A DNA stretch of 64,000 nucleotides, from contig NZ_CP014007.2 of NCBI RefSeq assembly GCF_001658025.2, positions 682,001-746,000 on the forward strand, given 5' to 3'. Source of the stretch: Kosakonia oryzae. GTDB taxonomy: Bacteria; Pseudomonadota; Gammaproteobacteria; Enterobacterales; Enterobacteriaceae. A program made the position numbers and the translations under genes. The notes under the pieces are model-generated. The model was not told the DNA's origin. It did not search any database and saw only the letters and a list, made by a program, of their open reading frames with translations. Shown here in pieces: positions 7,771 through 15,448 of this stretch (positions are counted from its first letter, which is position 1; the number at the start of each line of letters is the position of its first letter).

Positions 7771-8530
7771 TATTTTATGTAGCCATGAAGATGCCGTTGC
7801 CGTTGTTACGCTGAACCGCCCGCAGAAATATAACGCTCTGACCGCAGAGATGCTGGATGCGCTGGTCACTACGCTGCTGCAGCTTGAGCAGGATCCGCAG
7901 GTACGTGCCATTGTGCTGTTGGGCGGCCCGAAAGCCTTCTCCGCCGGGGCAGATACCGGCACGCTGGCGTCGGCTTCCGCCATCACTTTATGGCGCAGCG
8001 GTTTTAGCGAGAAATGGGATCGCATTGCCGCCATTGAAAAACCAGTGATTGCTGCTGTTTCAGGTTATGCGCTCGGCGGTGGGCTGGAGCTGGCGCTGCT
8101 GTGCGACATCATTATTGCCGACACCACGGCGCAGTTTGGGTTACCGGAAAGCCATATCGGCATTATTCCGGGCGCCGGAGGAACGCAGCGGCTGGTGCGT
8201 GCGGTAGGGAAATCACTGGCGATGGAGATGCTGCTTGGCGCCAGACGCATCACCGGCGAAGAGGCGCGTCAGGCGGGGCTGATTAGCCAGTTGGTTCAGC
8301 CTGATGAACTGGCAACGCAGGCGCTAAACATTGCGCGCCAAATCGCCAAAGCCGCGCCGCTGGCGGCCGCGATGATCAAAAAAGCGGTGCTGGCCAGCTA
8401 CGAAATGCCATTAAGTGCGGGAGTGGCTTATGAGCGAGCGCTCTCGGCGCTGATTGCCGATAGTGAAGATCGCGCCGCCGGGCTGGCGGCGTTTCAGAAC
8501 AGGCAGACGCCGCAGTTTAGCGGGCGTTAA
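7763..8530 (+). CDS. Enoyl-CoA hydratase (crotonase family)
   Basis: This 255-residue crotonase has the oxyanion-hole segments FSAGAD (59-64) and GGGLELAL (105-112). Glu109 and Glu129 align with the two catalytic glutamates of enoyl-CoA hydratase, so hydratase rather than isomerase or ligase chemistry is expected. It would add water across the acrylyl-CoA made by the CoA-transferase. The dehydrogenase upstream would then oxidise the product. No thiolase follows. The gene ends the operon and meets hutD tail to tail with a four-base overlap. CaiD-type crotonobetainyl-CoA hydratase is an alternative identity. Confidence 0.9.
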   Translation: MSDILCSHEDAVAVVTLNRPQKYNALTAEMLDALVTTLLQLEQDPQVRAIVLLGGPKAFSAGADTGTLASASAITLWRSGFSEKWDRIAAIEKPVIAAVSGYALGGGLELALLCDIIIADTTAQFGLPESHIGIIPGAGGTQRLVRAVGKSLAMEMLLGARRITGEEARQAGLISQLVQPDELATQALNIARQIAKAAPLAAAMIKKAVLASYEMPLSAGVAYERALSALIADSEDRAAGLAAFQNRQTPQFSGR

Positions 8531-9081
8531 CGGGATGTCAGCGTCACGCAGGCAAAAAGCGTGTCGCTGCCTGCGTGGACGGCAACCGTTGCCGGGTTAT
8601 CGATTAGCAGGCTGTCGTAATGTTGCAGGGTATGGCGTTCACCCGCAACGGTGACATCAAGCAACTTTCCGGCATTGAACAGCAGCATCGTTCCCTGTTG
8701 ATGTTGCCATGCGCCATCGCGCAGCCAGCGCACCGTTGCATGAGTGGTTTCACGGCGATAAATCACGTTGAAATCGAGTAACGGCCCGCCGACAACCTCG
8801 CAAAACACTTCGCTGTCGCCGTTAAAATCCGTCGCCTGAAACGGTGGAATTAACGCGCTGCGCTGCTCATCAACCGTCAGAAACATACCGTCACCTTCCA
8901 GCACGCTGATATTTCGCAGGTAACCGGAGAAACGTGAGAATGCGCCATCTTCGCGGATCGTCGCGACCGATATGCGCCAGGCATACTGTTCGCTGGCGGG
9001 AAAACGGCACACTTCGCGGGTGACGCCCTGGCCATTTTTCCAGCGCATCTCAGCGTAGCCGCTATAAGGCAGCAGTCTCAT
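8527..9081 (-). CDS. hutD: HutD/Ves family protein
   Basis: This 184-residue beta-barrel (cupin-like) protein starts MRLLPYSGYAEMRWKNGQGVT, where the MxWKNGxGxT segment is characteristic of HutD/Ves. HutD is conserved in hut loci. In Pseudomonas it is proposed to limit hut expression, perhaps by binding formiminoglutamate or urocanate-related metabolites. The biochemical role is not settled. It overlaps hutC by four bases (ATGA), so the two form one leftward transcript, and it converges on the enoyl-CoA hydratase. Confidence 0.9.
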   Translation of the reverse strand: MRLLPYSGYAEMRWKNGQGVTREVCRFPASEQYAWRISVATIREDGAFSRFSGYLRNISVLEGDGMFLTVDEQRSALIPPFQATDFNGDSEVFCEVVGGPLLDFNVIYRRETTHATVRWLRDGAWQHQQGTMLLFNAGKLLDVTVAGERHTLQHYDSLLIDNPATVAVHAGSDTLFACVTLTSR

Positions 9082-9839
9082 TTACGCATGCTTCCTTCCA
9101 GGCGGTAGCGTGAACCTGGATAGACCAGGCGCACGCTGGTGACGATTTTTTTGTCCTGACGACCGGTCCAGGTGCGGCGGTTCACTTGCAGGCAGGGGGT
9201 GTGCTCATCGATTTCCAGATAAACGCACTCGCTGCGGGGCACGTTCACGGCTTCGATAATATGCTCGCCCTCGACAATCGGCGCGATGGAAGAGAGATAG
9301 GCATTCGGGGTGATACGGGTGAAATCCTGTTGCAGATAGTCCGGCACAATCAGTGCATTCACCAGCCTGTCTTCCAGCATCACCGGAACGCCGTTTTCAT
9401 AATGACAAATTAGCGAATGGAACAGGCGGCTGCCTTTCGGCAGATTAAAAGCCAGCGCTTGCTGGGCATCTGCATGCAGTTGGGTCAGCTCCAGCACTCT
9501 GGCATGATGGCGATGACCGCGGCTGGCAATCTCATCGGCAATGTTGTTGATTTCCAGCAGCGCCGACTGCCCGCGCACTTCGGCGACAAAGGTGCCAACG
9601 CCCTGCATGCGCACCAGCAGCCCTTCGGCGGTCAGTTCACGCAGCGCGCGGTTAATGGTCATTCGGCTGTAGCCAAACTGACTGACCAGCTCGCTTTCAG
9701 ACGGCACGCGGTAGTTCACCGGCCAGGCGCCGCTGTGGATATTGGTTTTGATCATGCTCTTCACCCTTTCATAGAAAGGGGCGGGCTGATCGAGATGCGT
9801 CTCGCCTGCGGCTGCTTTAAAAATTTCGCTTTGCTCCAT
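9078..9839 (-). CDS. hutC: Histidine utilisation repressor HutC (GntR family)
   Basis: This 253-residue regulator has an N-terminal winged helix (about 20-88, including RVPSESELVSQFGYSRMTINRAL) and a C-terminal UTRA ligand domain (about 105-245, ending YPGSRYRLEGSMRK). The domain order and ending are those of HutC, which represses hut genes until urocanate binds. Its start faces hutF. The space between them (9840-9949) carries two palindromic elements, so autoregulation is likely. The same palindrome upstream of the importer operon suggests that operon is part of its regulon. Confidence 0.93.
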   Translation of the reverse strand: MEQSEIFKAAAGETHLDQPAPFYERVKSMIKTNIHSGAWPVNYRVPSESELVSQFGYSRMTINRALRELTAEGLLVRMQGVGTFVAEVRGQSALLEINNIADEIASRGHRHHARVLELTQLHADAQQALAFNLPKGSRLFHSLICHYENGVPVMLEDRLVNALIVPDYLQQDFTRITPNAYLSSIAPIVEGEHIIEAVNVPRSECVYLEIDEHTPCLQVNRRTWTGRQDKKIVTSVRLVYPGSRYRLEGSMRK

Positions 9840-9891
9840 TAACCCTTTCCTCGGCCGGATGACCGTTGAAGTTTACTCTACGCACAATTGG

Positions 9892-9919
9892 ATGTATATA
9901 TATAAACATGTATATACAT
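9892..9919. promoter_or_regulatory. Double HutC-type operator between hutC and hutF
   Basis: The site holds TGTATATATA at 9893-9902 and the perfect palindrome TGTATATACA at 9909-9918, spaced 16 bases centre to centre. The second copy is identical to that at 348-357 upstream of hutU. The site lies in the 110-base gap between divergent hutC and hutF and could control both. The HutC assignment is inferred from position and repetition. Confidence 0.65.
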
Positions 9920-9949
9920 CTTCTATAACGGCAGGCGGTGAGGGGATAT

Positions 9950-11317
9950 ATGACGGTATATTTCGCGGCAAAAGCATTGTTGCCGCAGGGCTGGGCGGAG
10001 AATGTCCGCATTACGGTTTCCGCACAGGGCATCATCACCGCGCTGGAAAGCGGTAGTCAGCCAGACGACCACACAATTTGCCTGGACGGTTTCCTGGTGC
10101 CGGGCATGCCAAACCTGCATTCGCACGCCTTTCAGCGTGCCATGGCCGGGCTGACCGAAGTGGTGGGCGATCCGGCAGACAGCTTCTGGACATGGCGCGA
10201 TTTGATGTACCGGCTGGTGGATAAAATCACCCCCGAGCAACTGGAAACCATCGCCAGCTATCTGTACATCGAAATGCTGAAGGCCGGTTATACCTCGGTG
10301 GCCGAGTTTCACTATTTGCACCACGATCGCGGCGGAAAACCTTATGCGCAGCCTGCAGAGCTGGCGTTGCGTATTTCGCAAGCGGCGAAAACGGCGGGCA
10401 TTGGCCTGACGTTACTGCCGGTGCTTTACAGCTTCGCCGGTTTTGGCGGGCAGCCAGCGACCGCCGGGCAGAGCCGCTTTATTCATGATACGGAAGGCTA
10501 TCTGGCGCTGCATGAGGCGCTGACATCGCAGCTTGCGGCTGAGCCGATGCAGCGTACCGGGCTGTGCTTCCACTCGCTACGGGCCGTTACGCCGGAGCAG
10601 ATGCAGCATGTGCTCAACGCCTGCCCGCAACCGCAGCCGATGCATATTCATATTGCCGAGCAGCAAAAAGAGGTCGATGACTGCGTGGCCTGGTCCGGGC
10701 TGCGTCCGGTGGAGTGGCTTTACCAGCATATGCCGGTGGATGAGCAGTGGTGCCTGATTCACGCCACGCATCTTACGCCGCAGGAAACCCAACAGATTGC
10801 CGCTTCCGGCGCAGTGGCGGGCTTGTGCCTGACCACCGAAGCCAATCTTGGTGACGGTATTTTCCCGGGGCCGGACTATCTTGCGCAGCAGGGGCGCTGG
10901 GGGATTGGCTCCGACAGCCATATCAGCGTCAGCGTCAGCGAGGATTTGCGCTGGTTTGAGTACGGGCAACGGTTAAACAAACAGCGGCGCAACTTGCTTC
11001 ATCTGCCGGATGAACCTTATATCGGCAATGTGCTGTATCAGGGCGCATTGCAGGGCGGACGCCGCGCGCTGGGGCAGGCGATTGGTCAACTGGCGACCGG
11101 CCATCGTGCGGATATGCTGTTGCTCGACAGCCGCGATCCCTTCCTTGCTGCCGCAGGCGATCGTGAACGTCTGAATCGCTGGATTTTCGCCTGTTCGACG
11201 AACCCGATAAAAAGGGTGATGACCGGCGGACGCTGGGTGATTGAAGAGGGGCGTCACGCGCAGGAAGAGCAGGTGACAGCCGCGTTTATCAAGGTCATGC
11301 AGCAACTGGTGGCGTAA
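9950..11317 (+). CDS. hutF: Formimidoylglutamate deiminase
   Basis: This 455-residue amidohydrolase matches HutF, which deiminates N-formimidoyl-glutamate to N-formylglutamate plus ammonia in the five-step histidine route. Likely metal ligands are His57 and His59 (PNLHSHAFQRA), His234 (HIHIAEQ) and Asp322 (GIGSDSH). The segment EDLRWFEYGQRL after the aspartate is typical of HutF rather than of other deaminases. I chose ATG 9950, with AGGGGA 5-6 bases upstream, over an in-frame GTG at 9938. An N-formylglutamate deformylase (HutG) would be needed next and is not in the window. Confidence 0.92.
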   Translation: MTVYFAAKALLPQGWAENVRITVSAQGIITALESGSQPDDHTICLDGFLVPGMPNLHSHAFQRAMAGLTEVVGDPADSFWTWRDLMYRLVDKITPEQLETIASYLYIEMLKAGYTSVAEFHYLHHDRGGKPYAQPAELALRISQAAKTAGIGLTLLPVLYSFAGFGGQPATAGQSRFIHDTEGYLALHEALTSQLAAEPMQRTGLCFHSLRAVTPEQMQHVLNACPQPQPMHIHIAEQQKEVDDCVAWSGLRPVEWLYQHMPVDEQWCLIHATHLTPQETQQIAASGAVAGLCLTTEANLGDGIFPGPDYLAQQGRWGIGSDSHISVSVSEDLRWFEYGQRLNKQRRNLLHLPDEPYIGNVLYQGALQGGRRALGQAIGQLATGHRADMLLLDSRDPFLAAAGDRERLNRWIFACSTNPIKRVMTGGRWVIEEGRHAQEEQVTAAFIKVMQQLVA

Positions 11318-11322
11318 AACAA

Positions 11323-11347
11323 GGGATGCCAGGCGGCATCCCTTTTT
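11323..11347 (+). terminator. Intrinsic terminator after hutF
   Basis: An eight-base-pair stem GGGATGCC / GGCATCCC (11323-11330 with 11335-11342, loop AGGC) is followed directly by TTTTT. It sits six bases after the hutF stop and separates it from the convergent esterase gene. Confidence 0.85.
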
Positions 11348-11352
11348 GTCTC

Positions 11353-11961
11353 TTAATCTACGCGGTTAAGCAGCGGCAGCAGGAAGTTTGCCGCTTTCAT
11401 CGCGCCGTTCGCCGTAATGGTGTGCGGCACGCCGGGCTCAAAATAGGTATCAACATCGACACCCGCCGCGCCAAGCAGTTCGGCAGCATGCTGGCTCTGC
11501 TGATAGTGAATCACCGGATCGCTCTCTCCGTGCACCAGCAGCACCGGCGTGTGCGGCGCAGGTTGCCACGGCTGTGCCGAGGCCAGACGACCGGAAAACG
11601 CTACCACCGCTGCCAGCGGCCACTCGGCATTGACCAGCGCATCCAGCGACATAATCGCCCCTTGCGAAAAACCACTCAGCACCAGCTTGTCTCGTCCGGG
11701 CTGCACATCGTGTTTCTCCAGCAGGCCATTAATGGTGGCGTTAAAGGCACTGCGGGCTTCGGCAATCCGCGCGGCGCGCGTTTCATCGGTAATGCCATTA
11801 ACGCTGAACCACTGGAAACCCGGCCCCATATCAAAAGGCGACGGCCCGTCCGGCGTGGCGATAATCACATCGTCGAGAGTTTGCGACCAGTATTTCCCCA
11901 GACCTTGCAAATCCGAGCCACGGCTACCGACGCCGTGCAACAGCACAATCATTTTTTTCAT
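11353..11961 (-). CDS. Alpha/beta-hydrolase, phospholipase/carboxylesterase family (YpfH-like)
   Basis: This 202-residue serine hydrolase has a complete triad: Ser99 in GFSQG, Asp148 in GESDPVI and His180 in GVPHTI. LLHGVGS at 7-13 supplies the oxyanion loop. It resembles E. coli YpfH and bacterial carboxylesterases acting on short acyl esters. There is no signal peptide, so it acts in the cytosol. It follows yqjG by 12 bases and is probably the last gene of a yqjF-yqjG-esterase operon, a linkage that suggests a role in handling quinone-like or xenobiotic esters. Confidence 0.85.
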   Translation of the reverse strand: MKKMIVLLHGVGSRGSDLQGLGKYWSQTLDDVIIATPDGPSPFDMGPGFQWFSVNGITDETRAARIAEARSAFNATINGLLEKHDVQPGRDKLVLSGFSQGAIMSLDALVNAEWPLAAVVAFSGRLASAQPWQPAPHTPVLLVHGESDPVIHYQQSQHAAELLGAAGVDVDTYFEPGVPHTITANGAMKAANFLLPLLNRVD

Positions 11962-11973
11962 TATTGCTTCCTG

Positions 11974-12930
11974 TCACAGCCCGTAAGCGCGTAAATCCGG
12001 CCCTTGCGGAACAATACCATTGGGGTTGAGGGCTTTAATCGAGTAATAACCCTGCTTGATATGGTCAATATTCACCGTCTCGCGAATACCGGGAACCGCC
12101 AGCATCTCGCGCAGATAGCGATCCAGATTCGGATACTCCGCCAGCTTACGAAGATTGCATTTAAACAATCCGTGGTAAGCCGCATCGAAGCGAACTAGCG
12201 TGACAAACAGGCGAATATCTGCCTCGGTAAGCTGCGTGCCGCACAGGAACGTGCGCTGAGCGAGATGGTTTTCCAGCTTATCAAGCTGGCTGAACACATC
12301 GTTCACCGCTTCTTCGTAACTCACCTGGGTGGTGGCAAAACCGGCGCGATAAACCCCGTTATTGAGGTTCGGGTAGATCTCCGCATTCAACTGGTCGATC
12401 TCATCGCGCAGGTGTGCTGGATAGAGATCGACCGCGTTGTTTGCCAGCGAACCAAAGCCGCTGTTCAGCATACGGACAATGTCGGCCGACTCGTTATTGA
12501 CGATGGTGTGGGTTTGCTTATCCCACAGCACCGGCACCGTTGCGCGCCCGGTAAAGCGCGGATCGGCGCGGGTATAGAGCTGGTGCAGCCATTCGGCCTG
12601 ATTCAGTGTGTCACGGTCGGCGCCTGGGTAGTCGCCAAAGTGCCAGCCTTCATCGAGCAGCCATGGTTCAACTACTGACACGCTGATCGCCGATTCCAGC
12701 CCTTTCAGCTTGCGGGCAATCAGCGTGCGCGAGGCCCAGGGGCAAATGAGCGCCACATACAGATGGTAACGGCCAGGTTCGGCGATGAATCCGCCTTCGC
12801 CGGTGATACCGGGTGCCCCGTCCGGGGTTACCCAGTGGCGAAAGCTGGAGGTCTGGCGAACAAAACCGCCTTTCTCGTCGGTGGCCTGAACCGGGTGCCA
12901 GTCGGCCGTCCATTTACCCTCAATCAGCAT
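11974..12930 (-). CDS. yqjG: Glutathionyl-hydroquinone reductase YqjG
   Basis: This 318-residue Xi-class glutathione transferase carries CPWA at 63-66, where Cys63 attacks the glutathionyl-hydroquinone substrate. The segment NNESADIVRMLNS is typical of the thioredoxin-like domain, followed by the all-helical C-terminal domain. The enzyme uses GSH to release free hydroquinones. It is cytosolic. It lies 10 bases after yqjF, the same pairing as in E. coli. Confidence 0.93.
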   Translation of the reverse strand: MLIEGKWTADWHPVQATDEKGGFVRQTSSFRHWVTPDGAPGITGEGGFIAEPGRYHLYVALICPWASRTLIARKLKGLESAISVSVVEPWLLDEGWHFGDYPGADRDTLNQAEWLHQLYTRADPRFTGRATVPVLWDKQTHTIVNNESADIVRMLNSGFGSLANNAVDLYPAHLRDEIDQLNAEIYPNLNNGVYRAGFATTQVSYEEAVNDVFSQLDKLENHLAQRTFLCGTQLTEADIRLFVTLVRFDAAYHGLFKCNLRKLAEYPNLDRYLREMLAVPGIRETVNIDHIKQGYYSIKALNPNGIVPQGPDLRAYGL

Positions 12931-12940
12931 GCCGCCTCCG

Positions 12941-13348
12941 TTAGCCTTTTACCGGTGTGGGCTTCAGGGCAAATTTGCCGTCGCCCGTCAGCGCCAGTGT
13001 TAACAGACCAACAATCCAGAAGGCCGGGAACTCCCAACCGCCGTTCGGGTTAGTAAAGAAGAAACCGGCCGGGCCATGAACGGTGAAGATAGCGCCGAGC
13101 AGAATCGGGATCAGCACAATCGCCACAATACGCGCGTAAATACCGAGGATCAGGGCAATCGCCCCTACCAGTTCAACCGCCATGGTGATATAGGCCAGCC
13201 AGCCTGGCAGACCGAGCGAGGCGAAGAACTTCGCGGTGCCCGCCGGGGTGAAGGCGAAAAATTTCAGACTAAAGTGCGCCAGAAACAGAATACCGAGCGC
13301 CAGGCGCATAATCAGTGCGGCATAGGGGGTTGTGCGTTGGTCAAACAT
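12941..13348 (-). CDS. yqjF: DoxX-family inner-membrane protein YqjF
   Basis: This 135-residue protein has four hydrophobic segments and the DoxX pattern (RLALGILFLAHFSLKFF near the N-terminus). The family is linked to quinone or thiosulfate redox at the membrane and often sits beside glutathione-dependent enzymes. The exact reaction is unknown. It is the first gene of the yqjF-yqjG-esterase operon. Its promoter region (13349-13450) carries two inverted repeats that could bind the adjacent LysR protein. Confidence 0.9.
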   Translation of the reverse strand: MFDQRTTPYAALIMRLALGILFLAHFSLKFFAFTPAGTAKFFASLGLPGWLAYITMAVELVGAIALILGIYARIVAIVLIPILLGAIFTVHGPAGFFFTNPNGGWEFPAFWIVGLLTLALTGDGKFALKPTPVKG

Positions 13349-13391
13349 GGTGGTGTTCCTCTCAGTCAGTTGATGAGAGGAGTGTAAAGTC

Positions 13392-13447
13392 TTTCCAGCC
13401 GGAAAATTATCCGCGTAAAACAGGGATGTTTATTTCCATTTTGGAAA
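13392..13447. promoter_or_regulatory. Paired inverted repeats in the yqjF promoter (candidate LysR sites)
   Basis: Two short palindromes lie upstream of yqjF: TTTCC-AGCC-GGAAA (13392-13405) and TTTCCA-TTT-TGGAAA (13433-13447). Both share TTCC/GGAA half-sites, fit a LysR-type T-N11-A core, and are about four helical turns apart. The LysR gene ends four bases beyond the second. Binding is inferred. Confidence 0.5.
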
Positions 13448-13450
13448 TTA

Positions 13451-14362
13451 TCACCATCCCTGTTCCCATTCCGGCTGCAGCGAGAAAACCTCCACCAGAA
13501 AATCGATCAGCACGCGGGATTTCTGCGCCAGGTAACGAGCGGGCGGATAAACGGCGAACAGCGCCAGCGGCGGGGCTTCATAGGCAGTGAGCACCGGTTT
13601 GACGCGCTGCTCTTTCAACGCTTTACCGGCGACAAACACCGGAATGCGCGCTATGCCCAGGCCGGCGCAGGCGGCTTCAAGGCACACTTCAGCGTTGGAA
13701 AATTTACTGTGTCCGCGCACCGGCTGAAGATGCAGTTGGTTGTGCTCATCGAGGAAAGGCCAGTGCCAGGGATCGCGGAAGTTGGTGTCAACAATCAGGC
13801 TGTGTTGCTCAAGCTGCTGCCAGTGCGTGGGCTCACCCTGCCGGGCAAGGTAATCCGGCGCGGCTACCACCACATTGCGGATCGCGCACAGGCGGCGGGC
13901 CACCAGGCTGCTGTCGGAAAGCGCGCCGATGCGCAGGGCAACATCAAACCCTTCATCCACCACGTTGACCAGCCGGTCGGCAAAGCTGACATCCAGTTCG
14001 ATTTCAGGGTAGCGACGGGCAAACGCCACCAGATGCGGCGTGAGCTGAGAAGTGCCAAACGTGACGGGCGCAGAGATGCGCAGCAAACCAGAAGGCGCGT
14101 TGGCGATATTGCGCACGGCATCGTTAAGCGCATCGTAATCAATCAGTAACTGGCGGATACGATCGTAATAGGCCAGCCCCACTTCGGTTGGCGTCAGCGA
14201 GCGGGTGCTGCGTCGCAGCAGATTAACGCCCAGCTCCTGTTCCAGGCGGGAGATGAGTTTTGACGCCTGGCCGTGGCTGGTACCGCAGCGTAGCGCCGCA
14301 CCGGTAAAGCTGCCCGTTTCCATCACCGCCACAAACATGCGATCGCAATCCAGCCGTTCCAT
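13451..14362 (-). CDS. LysR-family transcriptional regulator
   Basis: This 303-residue regulator has an N-terminal winged helix (about 1-60: MERLDCDRMFVAVMETGSF, then SKLISRLEQELGVNLLRRSTR) and a periplasmic-binding-like effector domain starting near LLRISAPVTFG. I chose the ATG at 14360-14362 because the family usually starts just before the first helix. A longer reading from 14419 adds 19 residues without support. It points into the yqjF operon and probably controls it, sensing an aromatic or quinone-type ligand. The effector is unknown. Confidence 0.85.
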   Translation of the reverse strand: MERLDCDRMFVAVMETGSFTGAALRCGTSHGQASKLISRLEQELGVNLLRRSTRSLTPTEVGLAYYDRIRQLLIDYDALNDAVRNIANAPSGLLRISAPVTFGTSQLTPHLVAFARRYPEIELDVSFADRLVNVVDEGFDVALRIGALSDSSLVARRLCAIRNVVVAAPDYLARQGEPTHWQQLEQHSLIVDTNFRDPWHWPFLDEHNQLHLQPVRGHSKFSNAEVCLEAACAGLGIARIPVFVAGKALKEQRVKPVLTAYEAPPLALFAVYPPARYLAQKSRVLIDFLVEVFSLQPEWEQGW

Positions 14363-14422
14363 ACGTCTTTTCCGCAGAATTATCAGTGCTTCACCATAGC
14401 AAAAGCGCGCCACGGGCAACAG

Positions 14423-15283
14423 TCAGCGCCGTTGCGACGCGTGATTTTTACGGTATTGCAGCGGTGTTTCACCGATACCTTTCCTGAAAGCGCTAATAAA
14501 CCAGGTGACGTCAGAAAACCCCACCAGTGCGGCGATATCGCGAATGCTGTGCGGGCTGTGCAGCAGATAATCGCAAGCTTTGCGCAGGCGAATGGTGTTG
14601 AGATAGTGGTTAATCGGCTCGCCGGTTTCTTCATGGAAGCGGCGCGAGATGTAGCTGCGCGATTTCCCCAGCTCCTGCGCCAGCTTTTCCAGGCTGAATT
14701 TTTGCTGGTAGTTCTCTTCCAGCCAGAACATCACTGGCGTGGCAATGCCGCAACCTTCTTCCGGCAATTTCTCACTCTCTTCCGGCAACATGCTCAGCAA
14801 AGTCAACAACAGGCAGGCGACCTGTTCGCCGTTCAGTTTCGCGCTGGCGGCCAGCCTGGCGTAGCCGCTGAACAGATGGTCGATATGGGCGTGAATAGCG
14901 GCTACATCCATCACCACCGCCGCGCCGCCGCGCTGAGAAAGCCGCTGCAAACGGCAGTGATTGTGCGGGAAATCGCGAAAATAATGGAGGATCGCGTGGT
15001 GATCAACATGAATGATGGTGCGGCGATAACTCGCCTGCGCCTGCTCATCGACCATCACTTTATGGATGGTGAGCGGCGGAAAGAAAAACAGCCGTCCAGG
15101 GCGCATAGTGTACTGGCGGTTATCGACGATCACCACGCCAAACCCCTCCTCGACATACAGCACTTCCAGGCACTGATGCCAGTGGTGATAGCGCACCGTA
15201 TTGGCAAACAGGCGGCTGAACGATGCAACCGCATCGTTGAGGGTGATCAGTTCCAGTCTCTCTGTTTGCCAGTTGTCTGCCAT
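14423..15283 (-). CDS. AraC-family regulator of the uronide cluster
   Basis: This 286-residue protein has an N-terminal cupin-type sensor domain (RPGRLFFFPPLTIH and neighbours, about 30-110). The C-terminal double helix-turn-helix (about 185-286) contains EKLAQELGKSRSYISRRF and VGFSDVTWFISAFRKGIG. It is divergent from the DUF2264 gene across a 165-base gap, the usual place for a local activator. The inducer is probably an unsaturated uronide or related oligosaccharide, judged only from the neighbours. Confidence 0.85.
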   Translation of the reverse strand: MADNWQTERLELITLNDAVASFSRLFANTVRYHHWHQCLEVLYVEEGFGVVIVDNRQYTMRPGRLFFFPPLTIHKVMVDEQAQASYRRTIIHVDHHAILHYFRDFPHNHCRLQRLSQRGGAAVVMDVAAIHAHIDHLFSGYARLAASAKLNGEQVACLLLTLLSMLPEESEKLPEEGCGIATPVMFWLEENYQQKFSLEKLAQELGKSRSYISRRFHEETGEPINHYLNTIRLRKACDYLLHSPHSIRDIAALVGFSDVTWFISAFRKGIGETPLQYRKNHASQRR

Positions 15284-15448
15284 AGTGCAACCAAACTCAA
15301 CTTTTGCCCCGATGACGCTATTTATAAACCACGGTTTTAAATTTCCTCAACAGCGGGTTCAGCCAAAGCTTAGCGGTGTGACAGAGCTAACATTTCCCCT
15401 TCCTGGCGATTCACTATGCTTCTGCCACACGATACGGGAGAGAAACCT

